A stretch of DNA of 64,000 nucleotides from Pseudomonas koreensis (GTDB lineage: Bacteria; Pseudomonadota; Gammaproteobacteria; Pseudomonadales; Pseudomonadaceae), in contig NZ_JAOEJU010000021.1 in the NCBI RefSeq assembly GCF_025447595.1, positions 53,138-117,137 of the forward strand, in the 5' to 3' direction. Below, piece by piece: positions 32,078-40,462 of the stretch. Below the pieces are notes generated by a model. That model was not told the origin of the DNA. It did not search any database and saw only the letters and a program-made list of their open reading frames with translations. Both the position numbers and the translations under genes were made by a program. How positions within the stretch are numbered: position 1 is the stretch's first letter; the number at the start of each line of letters is the position of its first letter.

Positions 32078-32881
32078 ATGGCTACGGAAAAAGAACTGCT
32101 TGAAGTGCAACTGATTGAGGCACAAAGAGACAAGACACTTGCAGAAATCAAAGTGCTTCAAAGGACGACGCCCATCACCGAAGCGATCAAGGTCTTCGGG
32201 TCGATGATTTTAGGGATAGGAGGCGTACTGGCCGCGTTTGCCGGCTTCCAATTCGCGGAAGTCAAAGCGGAAAAGGCCAGAAATGAAATGGCCAACATTG
32301 AGGATTCTCGAAAAAAACTGAATACCGAAGTGTCGTCACTGGAAGATAAAAAGAAAGAACTCGAACTGCAGAATCAGACACTGACGCAAAAGAACCGGAT
32401 ATTGGTCGACAGTATTGCCAAAGCCGGAAATGAAGTGGAAAAAGCCAACGATATGCTCAGTGCGCCCGCTCTCGCCTCCAACCCCCAACTGGACGATGTC
32501 AGGCAGAGCCTGAATGCTACGGGAATCGAATTACGGACGACTACCGTCGTCAAGAACGCGGAAAAAACGACTGACCTGGATTCGCTTATTCAAGGATTGT
32601 TCTCACCTCAGGCCGGCGAACGCGGCAAGGCCTACGAAAAAATCATTTCTCAGTATTCCAACAGTGAGAGCCTGATACCTGCTCTGCTCGATTACGCAAA
32701 CGCAAACAAGCAGAACGAAAACGGCATTTACAACACCTTGGTCGTATTCAGCCGTCTCGACAAGAAGCTGTTGCAAGACAAGTCCAGCGCGTTGCGGACA
32801 TTTGCCGAATCTGTGCGAAGTACCGGCCCCAGAACATCCGAACGCGTCGACATATTGTTGTCCAGAATACCCAATGCTTAA
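32078..32881 (+). CDS. Membrane-anchored coiled-coil protein of unknown function
   Basis: 267 aa. The N-terminus is helical (TEKELLEVQLIEAQRDKTLA), followed by one hydrophobic segment at about residues 38-58 (VFGSMILGIGGVLAAFAGFQ), a long coiled coil at ~60-125 rich in E/K/Q/L, and a C-terminal all-helical part (LIQGLFSPQAGERGKAYEKI, SQYSNSESLIPALLDYANAN) that looks like HEAT-type repeats. Composition is richer in A/T and Lys/Asn than its neighbours, suggesting horizontal origin. No family recognised. It has its own terminator and no partner gene. Confidence 0.7.
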   Translation: MATEKELLEVQLIEAQRDKTLAEIKVLQRTTPITEAIKVFGSMILGIGGVLAAFAGFQFAEVKAEKARNEMANIEDSRKKLNTEVSSLEDKKKELELQNQTLTQKNRILVDSIAKAGNEVEKANDMLSAPALASNPQLDDVRQSLNATGIELRTTTVVKNAEKTTDLDSLIQGLFSPQAGERGKAYEKIISQYSNSESLIPALLDYANANKQNENGIYNTLVVFSRLDKKLLQDKSSALRTFAESVRSTGPRTSERVDILLSRIPNA

Positions 32882-32887
32882 CGATCA

Positions 32888-32917
32888 TGGGCGCCAGTAA
32901 CGACGCCCGTTTTTTTC
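32888..32917 (+). terminator. Terminator after coiled-coil protein gene
   Basis: GGGCG stem with CGCCC around a ~10-base loop, followed by GTTTTTTT; directly after the stop at 32881. Confidence 0.75.
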
Positions 32918-32936
32918 GCGTTAAAACAATCTTTGC

Positions 32937-33323
32937 TTACTCGGACTGAAACGTCTGCAAATACGCCAACAAATTATCGATCTTCTCTTCATCACTCAGC
33001 CCCCAGAAGATCATCCGCGTCCCCGGCACCACGCCCTTCGGGTCCTTCAGATACGCCGTCAGCGTTTCACGATCCCAGGTCAGGCCAGAGTTTTTCATCG
33101 CGTCGGAATACACGTAATTCGCCGACGTCCCCGCCGGGCGACCGATGATGCCGTTGAGTTCCGGGCCGAAGCCCGGGCGGGCGGATTCGCCGACCTGGTG
33201 GCAGCCGCCGCACAGGCGCGGGAAGATTTTTGCGCCGGCCTCGGCGTCACCGGCAGCCAGTGCTGGCGTGCCGAACAGGCCTGCGTTGAGGATCAGGGCG
33301 AGCGTTAATGCAGCGTTTTTCAT
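32937..33323 (-). CDS. Class I c-type cytochrome
   Basis: 128-aa periplasmic monohaem cytochrome c. Signal peptide MKNAALTLALILNAGLFGTP ends after ALAA (~residue 24). The haem site is C38-G-G-C41-H42, the axial Met is in VPGTRMIFWG, and GPELNGIIGRPAG, then YVYSDAMKNSGLTWDRETL, matches mitochondrial-type cytochrome c/c2. It would shuttle electrons between respiratory complexes. ATG at 33323 was chosen as signal-peptide start. Confidence 0.93.
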   Translation of the reverse strand: MKNAALTLALILNAGLFGTPALAAGDAEAGAKIFPRLCGGCHQVGESARPGFGPELNGIIGRPAGTSANYVYSDAMKNSGLTWDRETLTAYLKDPKGVVPGTRMIFWGLSDEEKIDNLLAYLQTFQSE

Positions 33324-33378
33324 CAGGGATTTCCAGATCGGCGGCGGCGCCAAGGGTAATCGCGCGCGGCAAGTTGCG

Positions 33379-34710
33379 CTACAGGTAGGCGCCCACAACC
33401 TGCCGGACTTTGAGCAAGGCTTGACGCAGGACAAGCATGTCCACCGATCCCAATGCCAGGCGAATCGCGTGCGGCACATGGGTGGACACGGTGAAGGGTT
33501 CTGCGGTGGTGACGGAAACCTGTTCGTGCATCAACTCGACCACGATATGGTCGGCCCGGACATCTTCCGGCAGCGGCAGCCAAAGGAAATACGAAGAGGG
33601 ATGGCCGACAGTCGGCAGGCCTTCGAGGATCTGCGCAGCTAATGCTTGCCGGGCCTGGGCGTCGCTACGCTTTTGGGCTTCGAGCAAGGTAACGGTGCCG
33701 TCGTCGAGCCAGCCGCAGGCGATGGCGGTCATCACGCCTGGCGTGTTCCAGGTGGTCGCGCGAATGATCCGCTCCAGCGCCGCCACCTGCTCGACCGGCG
33801 CGGCGATGAAGCCTACGCGCAGGCCGGTGGCGATGTTTTTCGACAGACCCGAAACGTAGACCGTGCGCTCCGGTGCCAGAACCGCCACCGGGGGTGGCGG
33901 GTTATCGACCAGAAAGGCGTAGGCCGCGTCTTCGATGATCGTCAGATCATGCCGGCGGGCAATCGCGATCAAATCCTCACGCTGCTCCAAAGGCATCACC
34001 CAGCCCAGTGGATTGTGCAGGGTCGGCATGCTGTAAACCGCACGCACCGGGCGCTGGCGGCAGAGTTTGTCGAGGGCCGCCAGATCAGGGCCCTGTTCAT
34101 TGACGGGAATCGCCACCACTTGAAGGTGCAGCGCCTCGGCCAGCACTTTGAATCCCGAATAGGTCAACGCATCAGCAGCGATCACATCGCCGGGTTTGAG
34201 CAAGGCCATCAGCGTCACCGCCAGCCCTTGCTGGGCACCGTTGACGATCAGCACCTGTTCGGCCTCGAAACTCAAACCCCGGGTTTGCAGGTGCCGCGCG
34301 ACCGAGGCCCGCTCATGCTGACGACCGGCATGGGGCTGATAGCGCAGCAGCGCTTCGAGGTCGCCGGACAAGGCCAGTTGCCGCAACGCGGTGCGCAGCA
34401 ACTCAGCCTGCCCCGGCAATGACGGATAGTTGAAGTTGAGGTCGATCATGCCGACCGCGACGTCCTTCTGGTCGATGCCCTGCCCCGGCAACAACGACGT
34501 TTCCCGCACAAACGTGCCGCGCCCGGCTTCGCCGCTGACCAGCCCCATGGCCTCAAGCTCGGCGTACACCCGCGAGGCTGTGACCAGCGCCAGCCCTTCG
34601 CTGGCCGCCAATTGCCGGTGAGTCGGTAAGCGAGTGCCGGGCAACAGGCGACCGGCGCGAATGTCAGCGGCATAGGTGTCGACGAGGGTCTTGTAACGAG
34701 AGCGCGGCAT
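33379..34710 (-). CDS. MocR-type regulator (GntR HTH + aminotransferase domain)
   Basis: 443-aa fusion protein. The N-terminal GntR winged helix (RLPTHRQLAASEGLALVTAS) is joined to a fold-type I aminotransferase domain from residue ~85, with YSMPTLHNPLGWVM, IIEDAAYAFLVD and the PLP lysine motif YVSGLSKNIATGLRVGFI. MocR proteins use PLP as effector. It is divergent from an EamA transporter gene across 89 bases carrying three ATTGT/ACAAT elements, so it likely controls that exporter and itself. Confidence 0.9.
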   Translation of the reverse strand: MPRSRYKTLVDTYAADIRAGRLLPGTRLPTHRQLAASEGLALVTASRVYAELEAMGLVSGEAGRGTFVRETSLLPGQGIDQKDVAVGMIDLNFNYPSLPGQAELLRTALRQLALSGDLEALLRYQPHAGRQHERASVARHLQTRGLSFEAEQVLIVNGAQQGLAVTLMALLKPGDVIAADALTYSGFKVLAEALHLQVVAIPVNEQGPDLAALDKLCRQRPVRAVYSMPTLHNPLGWVMPLEQREDLIAIARRHDLTIIEDAAYAFLVDNPPPPVAVLAPERTVYVSGLSKNIATGLRVGFIAAPVEQVAALERIIRATTWNTPGVMTAIACGWLDDGTVTLLEAQKRSDAQARQALAAQILEGLPTVGHPSSYFLWLPLPEDVRADHIVVELMHEQVSVTTAEPFTVSTHVPHAIRLALGSVDMLVLRQALLKVRQVVGAYL

Positions 34711-34799
34711 GTCGGCTTGTATCCATGACAATTCTTTGATTGTGCTGATTCTCAACCCTAGGATTGTTTCAACGCAACCCACCTCTGAGCGCAACGCGT

Positions 34800-35693
34800 A
34801 TGGAACGAACCACCCAACTCGGCACCCCGGCGCTGGAAAAAACCAGCGGCTGGATCAATGGCTTTATCGGCGTTGTGATCTTCAGCGGCTCGCTCCCCGC
34901 CACGCGGCTGGCGGTGCTGGAGTTCGACCCGGTGTTTCTCACCGTCATCCGCGCGACCATCGCCGGCGCCCTGGCGTTGTGCCTGTTGTGGCTGTTTCGC
35001 GAACGACGGCCGGCGCGGGATCAACGGTTGTCATTGCTGATCGTCGCGCTGGGCGTGGTTGTGGGTTTTCCGTTGTTGACAGCCCTGGCGCTGCAATACG
35101 TGACGTCAGCCCATTCCATTGTGTTTGTAGGATTGCTGCCGCTGGCTACGGCGATTTTCGGCGTGCTGCGCGGCGGTGAACGGCCGCGTCCGGTGTTCTG
35201 GATTTTTTCGGTGTTGGGCAGTTCGCTGGTGGTCGGTTTTGCGATCTCACAAGGCCTGACCGCTTCGCCCACTGGCGATCTGCTGATGCTGGCGGCGATT
35301 CTCGCCTGCGGCCTCGGTTACGCCGAAGGCGCAAAACTGTCGCGCACCCTCGGCGGCTGGCAGGTGATCTGCTGGGCGCTGGTGCTGTCGTTGCCGGCGA
35401 TGGCCGTACTGAGTGTGTGGCTGGCGCCCGCCTCGTTCAGCGGCATCAGCCTGTCCGCGTGGGTTTGTCTGGCGTATGTTTCGCTGTTCAGCATGCTGAT
35501 CGGTTTTGTGTTCTGGTATCGCGGGCTGGCTCAGGGCGGGATTGCGGCGGTCGGACAGTTGCAATTGCTGCAGCCGTTTTTTGGCCTCGCACTGGCCGCG
35601 ACCTTGCTGCACGAGCATGTCAGCGTGGGCATGCTGGTGGTCACGCTGGGTGTGATCCTGTGCGTGGCCGGGGCGAAGAAATTCGCCAAATAG
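34800..35693 (+). CDS. EamA/DMT-superfamily transporter
   Basis: 297-aa inner-membrane protein with ten predicted helices in two EamA repeats. The first half contains IFSGSLPATRLAVLEFDPVF and the second ILACGLGYAEGAKLSRTLGG and FWYRGLAQGGIAAVGQLQLL. Members export amino acids, purines or other metabolites. MERTTQL is taken as start; a TTG-type extension upstream lies in the operator region. The divergent MocR regulator suggests a substrate connected with PLP or amino compounds (inference). Confidence 0.9.
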   Translation: MERTTQLGTPALEKTSGWINGFIGVVIFSGSLPATRLAVLEFDPVFLTVIRATIAGALALCLLWLFRERRPARDQRLSLLIVALGVVVGFPLLTALALQYVTSAHSIVFVGLLPLATAIFGVLRGGERPRPVFWIFSVLGSSLVVGFAISQGLTASPTGDLLMLAAILACGLGYAEGAKLSRTLGGWQVICWALVLSLPAMAVLSVWLAPASFSGISLSAWVCLAYVSLFSMLIGFVFWYRGLAQGGIAAVGQLQLLQPFFGLALAATLLHEHVSVGMLVVTLGVILCVAGAKKFAK

Positions 35694-35696
35694 TCT

Positions 35697-36518
35697 TCAG
35701 CTCGCGCCGGATTTCCATTCTCGAGGGCTTAGCCCGGTCTTGCGCCGAAACGCCCGGGCCAGCGCCGAGGGACTTTCATAGCCGACCTCTTCGGCGATCA
35801 GGGCAATCGGTCGTCCCTCGCGCAGGCGTTTCTGCGCGAGGCTGATTCGCCAGTTCACCAGATAATCCACCGGCGTTTGCCCCACTACGCGTCGGAAGTG
35901 TTCGGCGAAACCGGCGCGGGACAGGTTGGCGGCGCTCGCCAGTTCGGCGACGCTCCAGGCCTTGGCCGGCTGGTCGTGCATCAGGTTCAAGGCTCGGGAA
36001 ATCTTCGGGTCGGCCAGCCCCGCCATCATGCCCGGTTGCTGGTTGCGACTGCTGATGAGATGGCGCAGCAGCAGAATCACCAGCAACTCGAACAACCGGT
36101 CCATCACCGCTTCACGCCCGCAGTGTCCGTCGAAAGCTTCCTTGAACAGCCACTCCAGGGTGTTCGCCATTTCGGGAAGGTCGACGAGTTTCAGCACCAG
36201 ATAATCCGGCAGCGCTGCTGCCAAAGCATTGCCCGCGCCGCCGTCGAACGTCAGTGAGGCGCACACCAGTTGCGTGTTCATGGCCTCATCGGCGAACAGT
36301 CGGTGGGCAAATGGCCGGGGGAAGAAAATCAGCGTCGGCTCACTGAGCGTGAGTTCGGGTTCATTCCCCGGTTTGAGCAGCACTTGCCCAGCCTGCAGCA
36401 GATGCACATGGCCACATACCTGATCGCCACCGTAAGCGCTGATCCCGCAGAAAGTGCCGCTGTGGAAAGTGCCGGCATTGACGCCGAAGTGGCTGAGCAA
36501 AGTGGACAGGCGATCCAT
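35697..36518 (-). CDS. AraC-family transcriptional regulator with cupin domain
   Basis: 273 aa. An N-terminal cupin-type ligand domain (residues ~1-160: VCGHVHLLQAGQVLLKPG, PTLIFFPRPFAHRLF) is followed by a double helix-turn-helix (~175-270: WSVAELASAANLSRAGFAEH, PIALIAEEVGYESPSALARA). This architecture is common in regulators of redox or reactive-species genes. The start is set by an AGGAGG site before MDRLSTLL. It is divergent from the AhpD-like gene at 36653, its probable target. It ends tail-to-tail with the EamA gene. Confidence 0.9.
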   Translation of the reverse strand: MDRLSTLLSHFGVNAGTFHSGTFCGISAYGGDQVCGHVHLLQAGQVLLKPGNEPELTLSEPTLIFFPRPFAHRLFADEAMNTQLVCASLTFDGGAGNALAAALPDYLVLKLVDLPEMANTLEWLFKEAFDGHCGREAVMDRLFELLVILLLRHLISSRNQQPGMMAGLADPKISRALNLMHDQPAKAWSVAELASAANLSRAGFAEHFRRVVGQTPVDYLVNWRISLAQKRLREGRPIALIAEEVGYESPSALARAFRRKTGLSPREWKSGAS

Positions 36519-36652
36519 GAATGCCTCCTCCGGTGAAAGGCTTGGACGATCTGTCGCATATCCTCGACGATTTGCACCCAAAGCACCAGCCGCGCTCCGT
36601 AGCATTCACTCCATCCCCGGCGCACTTCGCACCGGACTTTCGGAGAATCACC

Positions 36653-37177
36653 ATGAGCCGCATCGCCCCTCTCAGCCTCGAAACCGCTACCGACACCACT
36701 CGCCCAGTGCTTGAAGGCGTGCAGAAAAAAATCGGCTTCCTGCCCAACCTGTTCAAGACCCTGGCCGTCGCACCTGTCGCGCTGGATGCCTACGTACAAA
36801 TCTCGGCAACCCTGGGCAAAACGTCCCTGAGCGCCAAGGAAAAAGAGGCGGTGTACCTCGCCACCTCGCAAGTCAACGGTTGCGACTATTGCCTGGCGGC
36901 GCACACCGTGTTCGCCAGCAAGGCCGGGCTGGCAGCAGAAGAAATCATCGAAGCGCGTCACGGTCGACTGAATGCTTTCGCCACCCTCGCCCATCAACTG
37001 ACCGAAACCCGTGGTCATCTGAGCGATGAACAGATTGCCGCCGCCCGCGCTGCCGGCATCGACGACAAGAAGATCATCGAGGTGATCGCCATCGTCGCCG
37101 CGCAGACCCTGACCAACTACCTCAACAACACCGCGCTTACCGACATCGATTTCCCCGCAATCGAAAATCCAGCGTAA
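36653..37177 (+). CDS. AhpD-like carboxymuconolactone decarboxylase-family protein
   Basis: 174-aa all-helical protein of the alkylhydroperoxidase D type. The redox motif is C77-D-Y-C80 with H84 (NGCDYCLAAHTVF), and KEKEAVYLATSQ precedes it as usual. Such proteins reduce peroxides or transfer thiol electrons. ATG at 36653 was chosen because the fold starts with SRIAPLSLETA. The AraC regulator upstream probably induces it under peroxide or electrophile stress (inference). Confidence 0.92.
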   Translation: MSRIAPLSLETATDTTRPVLEGVQKKIGFLPNLFKTLAVAPVALDAYVQISATLGKTSLSAKEKEAVYLATSQVNGCDYCLAAHTVFASKAGLAAEEIIEARHGRLNAFATLAHQLTETRGHLSDEQIAAARAAGIDDKKIIEVIAIVAAQTLTNYLNNTALTDIDFPAIENPA

Positions 37178-37188
37178 TGCAAAAAACA

Positions 37189-37277
37189 GTGGGAGCGAGC
37201 TTGCTCGCGATGGCGGTGGATCAGTCAGCATCTTTGTCGATTGATACTCCGCTATCGCGAGCAAGCTCGCTCCCACA
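37189..37277. repeat. REPIN-like inverted repeat 5
   Basis: AGTGGGAGCGAGCTTGCTCGCGATGGCGG and the inverted arm CGCGAGCAAGCTCGCTCCCACA, between the convergent AhpD-like and SulP genes. Confidence 0.9.
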
Positions 37278-37303
37278 TTGAATTTTGTACTGCGTCGGAC
37301 GCG

Positions 37304-38749
37304 TCAGTCGTGATCGACCCCGGCGCGTTTCAGCAATTTCTTGCAGCGCTCGGACAGGTGAAACACCTGCAAATGTTTGCCCGCCTTCGCGTAGCGTTCA
37401 CGCAGGGTTTTCAGCGCGGCGATGGCCGAGTAATCGACAAAGCTCAGGTGCCGGCAATCCAGCGTCACCCGTTGCGGGTCACTGGCCGGGTCGAATTGAT
37501 TGAGGAACGGCGTAGTCGAGGCAAAAAACAGCGTGCCGTGCAGGCGATAGAGTTTGCTGCCGTCCGCTTCCAGATGCTCATCGGCGTACAACTCGCGCGC
37601 TTGCTGCCAGGCAAAATTCAGCGCGGCAATGATGATCCCGCACAGCACTGCCGTGGCCAGATCGGTAAACACGGTGATGGTGGTTACCGCGATGATCACC
37701 AGCACATCGTTGAGCGGCACCTTGTTCAGCACCCGCAGCGAAGCCCAGGCAAACGTCTGCTGCGACACCACGAACATCACCCCCACCAGCGCCGCCAGCG
37801 GAATCCGCTCGATCAGCGGAGACAGAAACAGAATGAACAGCAGAATCAACACACCCGCTACCACGCCGGACAACCGTCCGCGTCCGCCGGAACTGAGGTT
37901 GATCACGGTCTGGCCAATCATCGCGCAACCGCCCATGCCGCCGAACGCACCGGAAACCACGTTTGCCGCGCCCAGCGCCACGCACTCGCGATCCGGGTAG
38001 CCACGGGTTTCGGTGATTTCGTCGGTCAGGTTGAGGGTCAGCAGGGTTTCCAGCAGGCCGACCAGCGCCATCAGAATCGCGTAGGGCGCGATGATGCGCA
38101 GGGTCTCCAGCGTCCACGGAATGTCCGGCAGCGCGAACGTCGGCAGGCCACCGGCGATGTGCGCCATGTCGCCGAGGGTACGGGTCGGCAGCCCGAGCAG
38201 GTAAACCAGCAAACCTACGCCGAGAATCGCCACCAGCGCCGGCGGCACCGCGCGAGTCAGGCGCGGCAGGATGTAGACGATGGCCATGGTCAGCAGCACC
38301 AGCCCGGTCATCAGGTACAACGGTGTGCCGCTGAGCCACTGCTCACCGCTCTTGAAATGCTCAAGCTGCGCCAGCGCAATGATGATCGCCAGACCGTTGA
38401 CGAACCCGAGCATCACCGGGTGCGGCACCATGCGTACCAGTTTGCCCAGCCGCAACAGCCCGAACGCCATCATGATCAAGCCACCGAGCAACACCGTCGC
38501 CAACAGATATTGCACGCCGTGCTGCACCACCAGCGCGACGATCACCACCGCCATCGAACCGGCTGCTCCGGACACCATGCCCGGTCGGCCACCGAACAGC
38601 GCGGTCAGCGTGCAAATGATAAAGGCGCCGTACAGGCCCATCAGCGGATTGAGGTGAGCCACCAGCGCAAACGCAATGCATTCGGGCAACAGGGCAAACG
38701 AGGTGGTGAGTCCGGCCAGGACATCGGCGCGCAGACGAATCGGTTTCAT
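37304..38749 (-). CDS. SulP-family inorganic anion transporter
   Basis: 481-aa membrane protein with about 11-12 helices followed by a cytoplasmic STAS domain. RADVLAGLTTSFALLPECIA is the SulP signature near the N-terminus; GMGGCAMIGQTVINLSSGGR lies in the core; and the STAS domain at ~390-480 contains VTLDCRHLSFVDYSAIAALK. Substrate may be sulfate, bicarbonate or a dicarboxylate. A 60-base interval with long inverted repeats lies just upstream, before the divergent small gene at 38924. Confidence 0.92.
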   Translation of the reverse strand: MKPIRLRADVLAGLTTSFALLPECIAFALVAHLNPLMGLYGAFIICTLTALFGGRPGMVSGAAGSMAVVIVALVVQHGVQYLLATVLLGGLIMMAFGLLRLGKLVRMVPHPVMLGFVNGLAIIIALAQLEHFKSGEQWLSGTPLYLMTGLVLLTMAIVYILPRLTRAVPPALVAILGVGLLVYLLGLPTRTLGDMAHIAGGLPTFALPDIPWTLETLRIIAPYAILMALVGLLETLLTLNLTDEITETRGYPDRECVALGAANVVSGAFGGMGGCAMIGQTVINLSSGGRGRLSGVVAGVLILLFILFLSPLIERIPLAALVGVMFVVSQQTFAWASLRVLNKVPLNDVLVIIAVTTITVFTDLATAVLCGIIIAALNFAWQQARELYADEHLEADGSKLYRLHGTLFFASTTPFLNQFDPASDPQRVTLDCRHLSFVDYSAIAALKTLRERYAKAGKHLQVFHLSERCKKLLKRAGVDHD

Positions 38750-38785
38750 GGCTTACCTGACAGAGCGGCCGACGGGTGCGGCCGC

Positions 38786-38845
38786 ATGCATTTGCGCAAA
38801 AGAGCGCCGCGGAAAAAGAGGGTTGCGGATGTTACGCAAATGCAT
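38786..38845. promoter_or_regulatory. Long spaced inverted repeat upstream of SulP gene
   Basis: Perfect 11-base arms ATGCATTTGCG (38786-38796) and CGCAAATGCAT (38835-38845) separated by 38 bases, in the divergent gap. It could be a looped operator or a hairpin in the SulP leader. Confidence 0.45.
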
Positions 38846-38923
38846 CGGCGTGGGCCAGCAATCGCTGACAGGAACGGGTTGGCGCTCTATGCTTGCGCGC
38901 TTCATCGAGCAACGGATTTGAAC

Positions 38924-39223
38924 ATGTCACCGCTATCCACTCGCGAAGTCTGCCAGCGCTTGCGCGATGCGGCGTTGGAGGTTTGCGCGCTACAGCGTAT
39001 TGCGCAGGAATCCGGGCCCGGCCAGATCCCGGTCGATATCGAAGGCTGGCAGCTGTTGCTCGACTTTGACGGTCAGCGTCTGCATCACTGCCTGCAATGT
39101 CGATGCCCGGAAGATCGTGTGTGGCGACTCGACACGACTCAGCGTTTCGGCACCGACCCGGTCAGCCTGCTCAGCACTTGGGAGCTGGCGCAGATCGAGC
39201 GGTTGCTGGCTCAGGTCGGCTGA
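38924..39223 (+). CDS. Small hypothetical protein
   Basis: 99-aa soluble protein. It starts MSPLSTREVCQRLRDAALEV and has strands (QIPVDIEGWQLLLDFDGQRL, HHCLQCRCPEDRVWRLDT) with a C-x-C pair, then a helical end WELAQIERLLAQVG. I know similar small proteins only as unnamed Pseudomonas hypotheticals. ATG is chosen because the next upstream start would run into a meaningless long frame. It converges on a GNAT gene, with stops 6 bases apart. Confidence 0.65.
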   Translation: MSPLSTREVCQRLRDAALEVCALQRIAQESGPGQIPVDIEGWQLLLDFDGQRLHHCLQCRCPEDRVWRLDTTQRFGTDPVSLLSTWELAQIERLLAQVG

Positions 39224-39228
39224 CCGGA

Positions 39229-39687
39229 TCAGCCCTGGCGCAAGTCCAGCAGGTAGGTGTAATAGCCGGTGTCGCGTGCCCAACCGAGTGATTCGTACAA
39301 AGCCTGGGCGGTGAAATTGTCGGTGGCGGTTTCCAGCACCAGTCCCTTGGCGCCCGTTTTAACGGCGAAGTCGCGGGCGGTGTTCATCAATAGTCGCCCC
39401 ACTCCACGGCCCCGGGCGGGCGGCGTGGTGAACAGGTCGCTGAGCAGCCAGGTGCGATGGGCGTCTATCGAAGAGAACGTCGGGTATAGCTGGACGAATC
39501 CGAGCGCCTCATCGCTTTCATCCTCAACCAGAAAAATCGCCGATTCATTGCCGGCCATGCGTTCGACGATGAAGGCCCGCGATTGCTCGAGATTTGACGG
39601 CTGGCCATAAAAACCGCGATAGGCGTCGAACAGCTTCGCCACCGCGTCGAGGTGAATCGTCGTGGCGCGCAGTGCCTGAAGGGTCAT
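39229..39687 (-). CDS. GNAT-family N-acetyltransferase
   Basis: 152-aa single-domain acetyltransferase. LSDLFTTPPARGRGVGRLLM contains the acetyl-CoA motif A (R-G-R-G-V-G-R-L), and AQALYESLGWARDTGYYTY the motif B end. The pattern DAYRGFYGQPSNLEQSRAFI at the N-terminus suggests the diamine or small-molecule acetylase group. ATG at 39687 has AGGAAA at good distance; a GTG two codons earlier is possible. It is divergent from a TetR gene. Confidence 0.88.
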   Translation of the reverse strand: MTLQALRATTIHLDAVAKLFDAYRGFYGQPSNLEQSRAFIVERMAGNESAIFLVEDESDEALGFVQLYPTFSSIDAHRTWLLSDLFTTPPARGRGVGRLLMNTARDFAVKTGAKGLVLETATDNFTAQALYESLGWARDTGYYTYLLDLRQG

Positions 39688-39787
39688 TGTCACTTTCCTG
39701 AGGTTACCGAAATTGAAACCAGCATAGCGCTGAGGAGTGAGTTCGCTGGCTTATTCGCTATATAGTTTTGTATATTGCGAACCCGAA

Positions 39788-40453
39788 ATGGCCAGACCCT
39801 CCATGCCGTCCATGAGCAGCATCCGCGAACGCAACCAGCAACTGATCCTGGCCGCCGCCAGTGAAGAATTCGCCGCCAACGGCTTCGACGCGACCCAGAC
39901 CCGCGACATCGCCGCCCGCGCCGGTGTGCCCAAGGCCAACCTGTATTACTACTTCCAGAGCAAGGAAAACCTCTACGGCAAAGTGCTGCTCGGCTTCGTC
40001 GAACCGCTGCTGGAAGCCTCGGCGGTGCTGCGCGAGAGTGATGATCCGCTGATCGGCCTGCGCGCCTACGTCGCCGCCCGTATCCGTATCGCCCGCGAGC
40101 ATCCGGCGATCGCCAAGGTTTTCAGCAGTGAGTTGCTGCTCGGTGGCCGCCAGTTGCCCGACGAATGCCGCGACCTGTTGCACGGTGAGGCCCGGCGTAA
40201 TGTCGAGTGCCTGCGCAGCTGGATAGAGCGCGGTTTGCTGGCCCCGGTAGATCCCGAGCATTTGATGTTGTTCATCTGGTCGGCGACGCGCACCTACACC
40301 AACATTGGCTGGCAGATGGGGCGCATCACCGGACGGGAAGTGCCGCAGGATGAGGATTATGCGGTGGCGGCAGAGACGATTACGCGGTTGGTGTTGAGCG
40401 GTGCGGTGTCCGAGCCGGTGAGTGATGTTCGCAGGTTGATGTTTGCGACTTGA
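39788..40453 (+). CDS. TetR-family transcriptional regulator
   Basis: 221-aa regulator. The helix-turn-helix lies at residues ~12-58 (SEEFAANGFDATQTRDIAAR, AGVPKANLYYYFQSKENLYG) and the C-terminal domain resembles RutR-type regulators (MLFIWSATRTYTNIGWQM). MARPSMPS was chosen as start; a longer frame exists but is outside the conserved domain. Upstream it faces the GNAT gene at 39229. Ligand unknown; uracil or thymine would be the RutR precedent. Confidence 0.88.
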   Translation: MARPSMPSMSSIRERNQQLILAAASEEFAANGFDATQTRDIAARAGVPKANLYYYFQSKENLYGKVLLGFVEPLLEASAVLRESDDPLIGLRAYVAARIRIAREHPAIAKVFSSELLLGGRQLPDECRDLLHGEARRNVECLRSWIERGLLAPVDPEHLMLFIWSATRTYTNIGWQMGRITGREVPQDEDYAVAAETITRLVLSGAVSEPVSDVRRLMFAT

Positions 40454-40462
40454 ACGGGAGAG

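Noticed and set aside
37241..39223. Plus-strand frame of 660 codons opposite the SulP gene
   Set aside because: It is the antisense of a high-GC transporter gene with Gln/His/Arg-rich nonsense product; only the last 100 codons, starting at 38924, look like a real gene.
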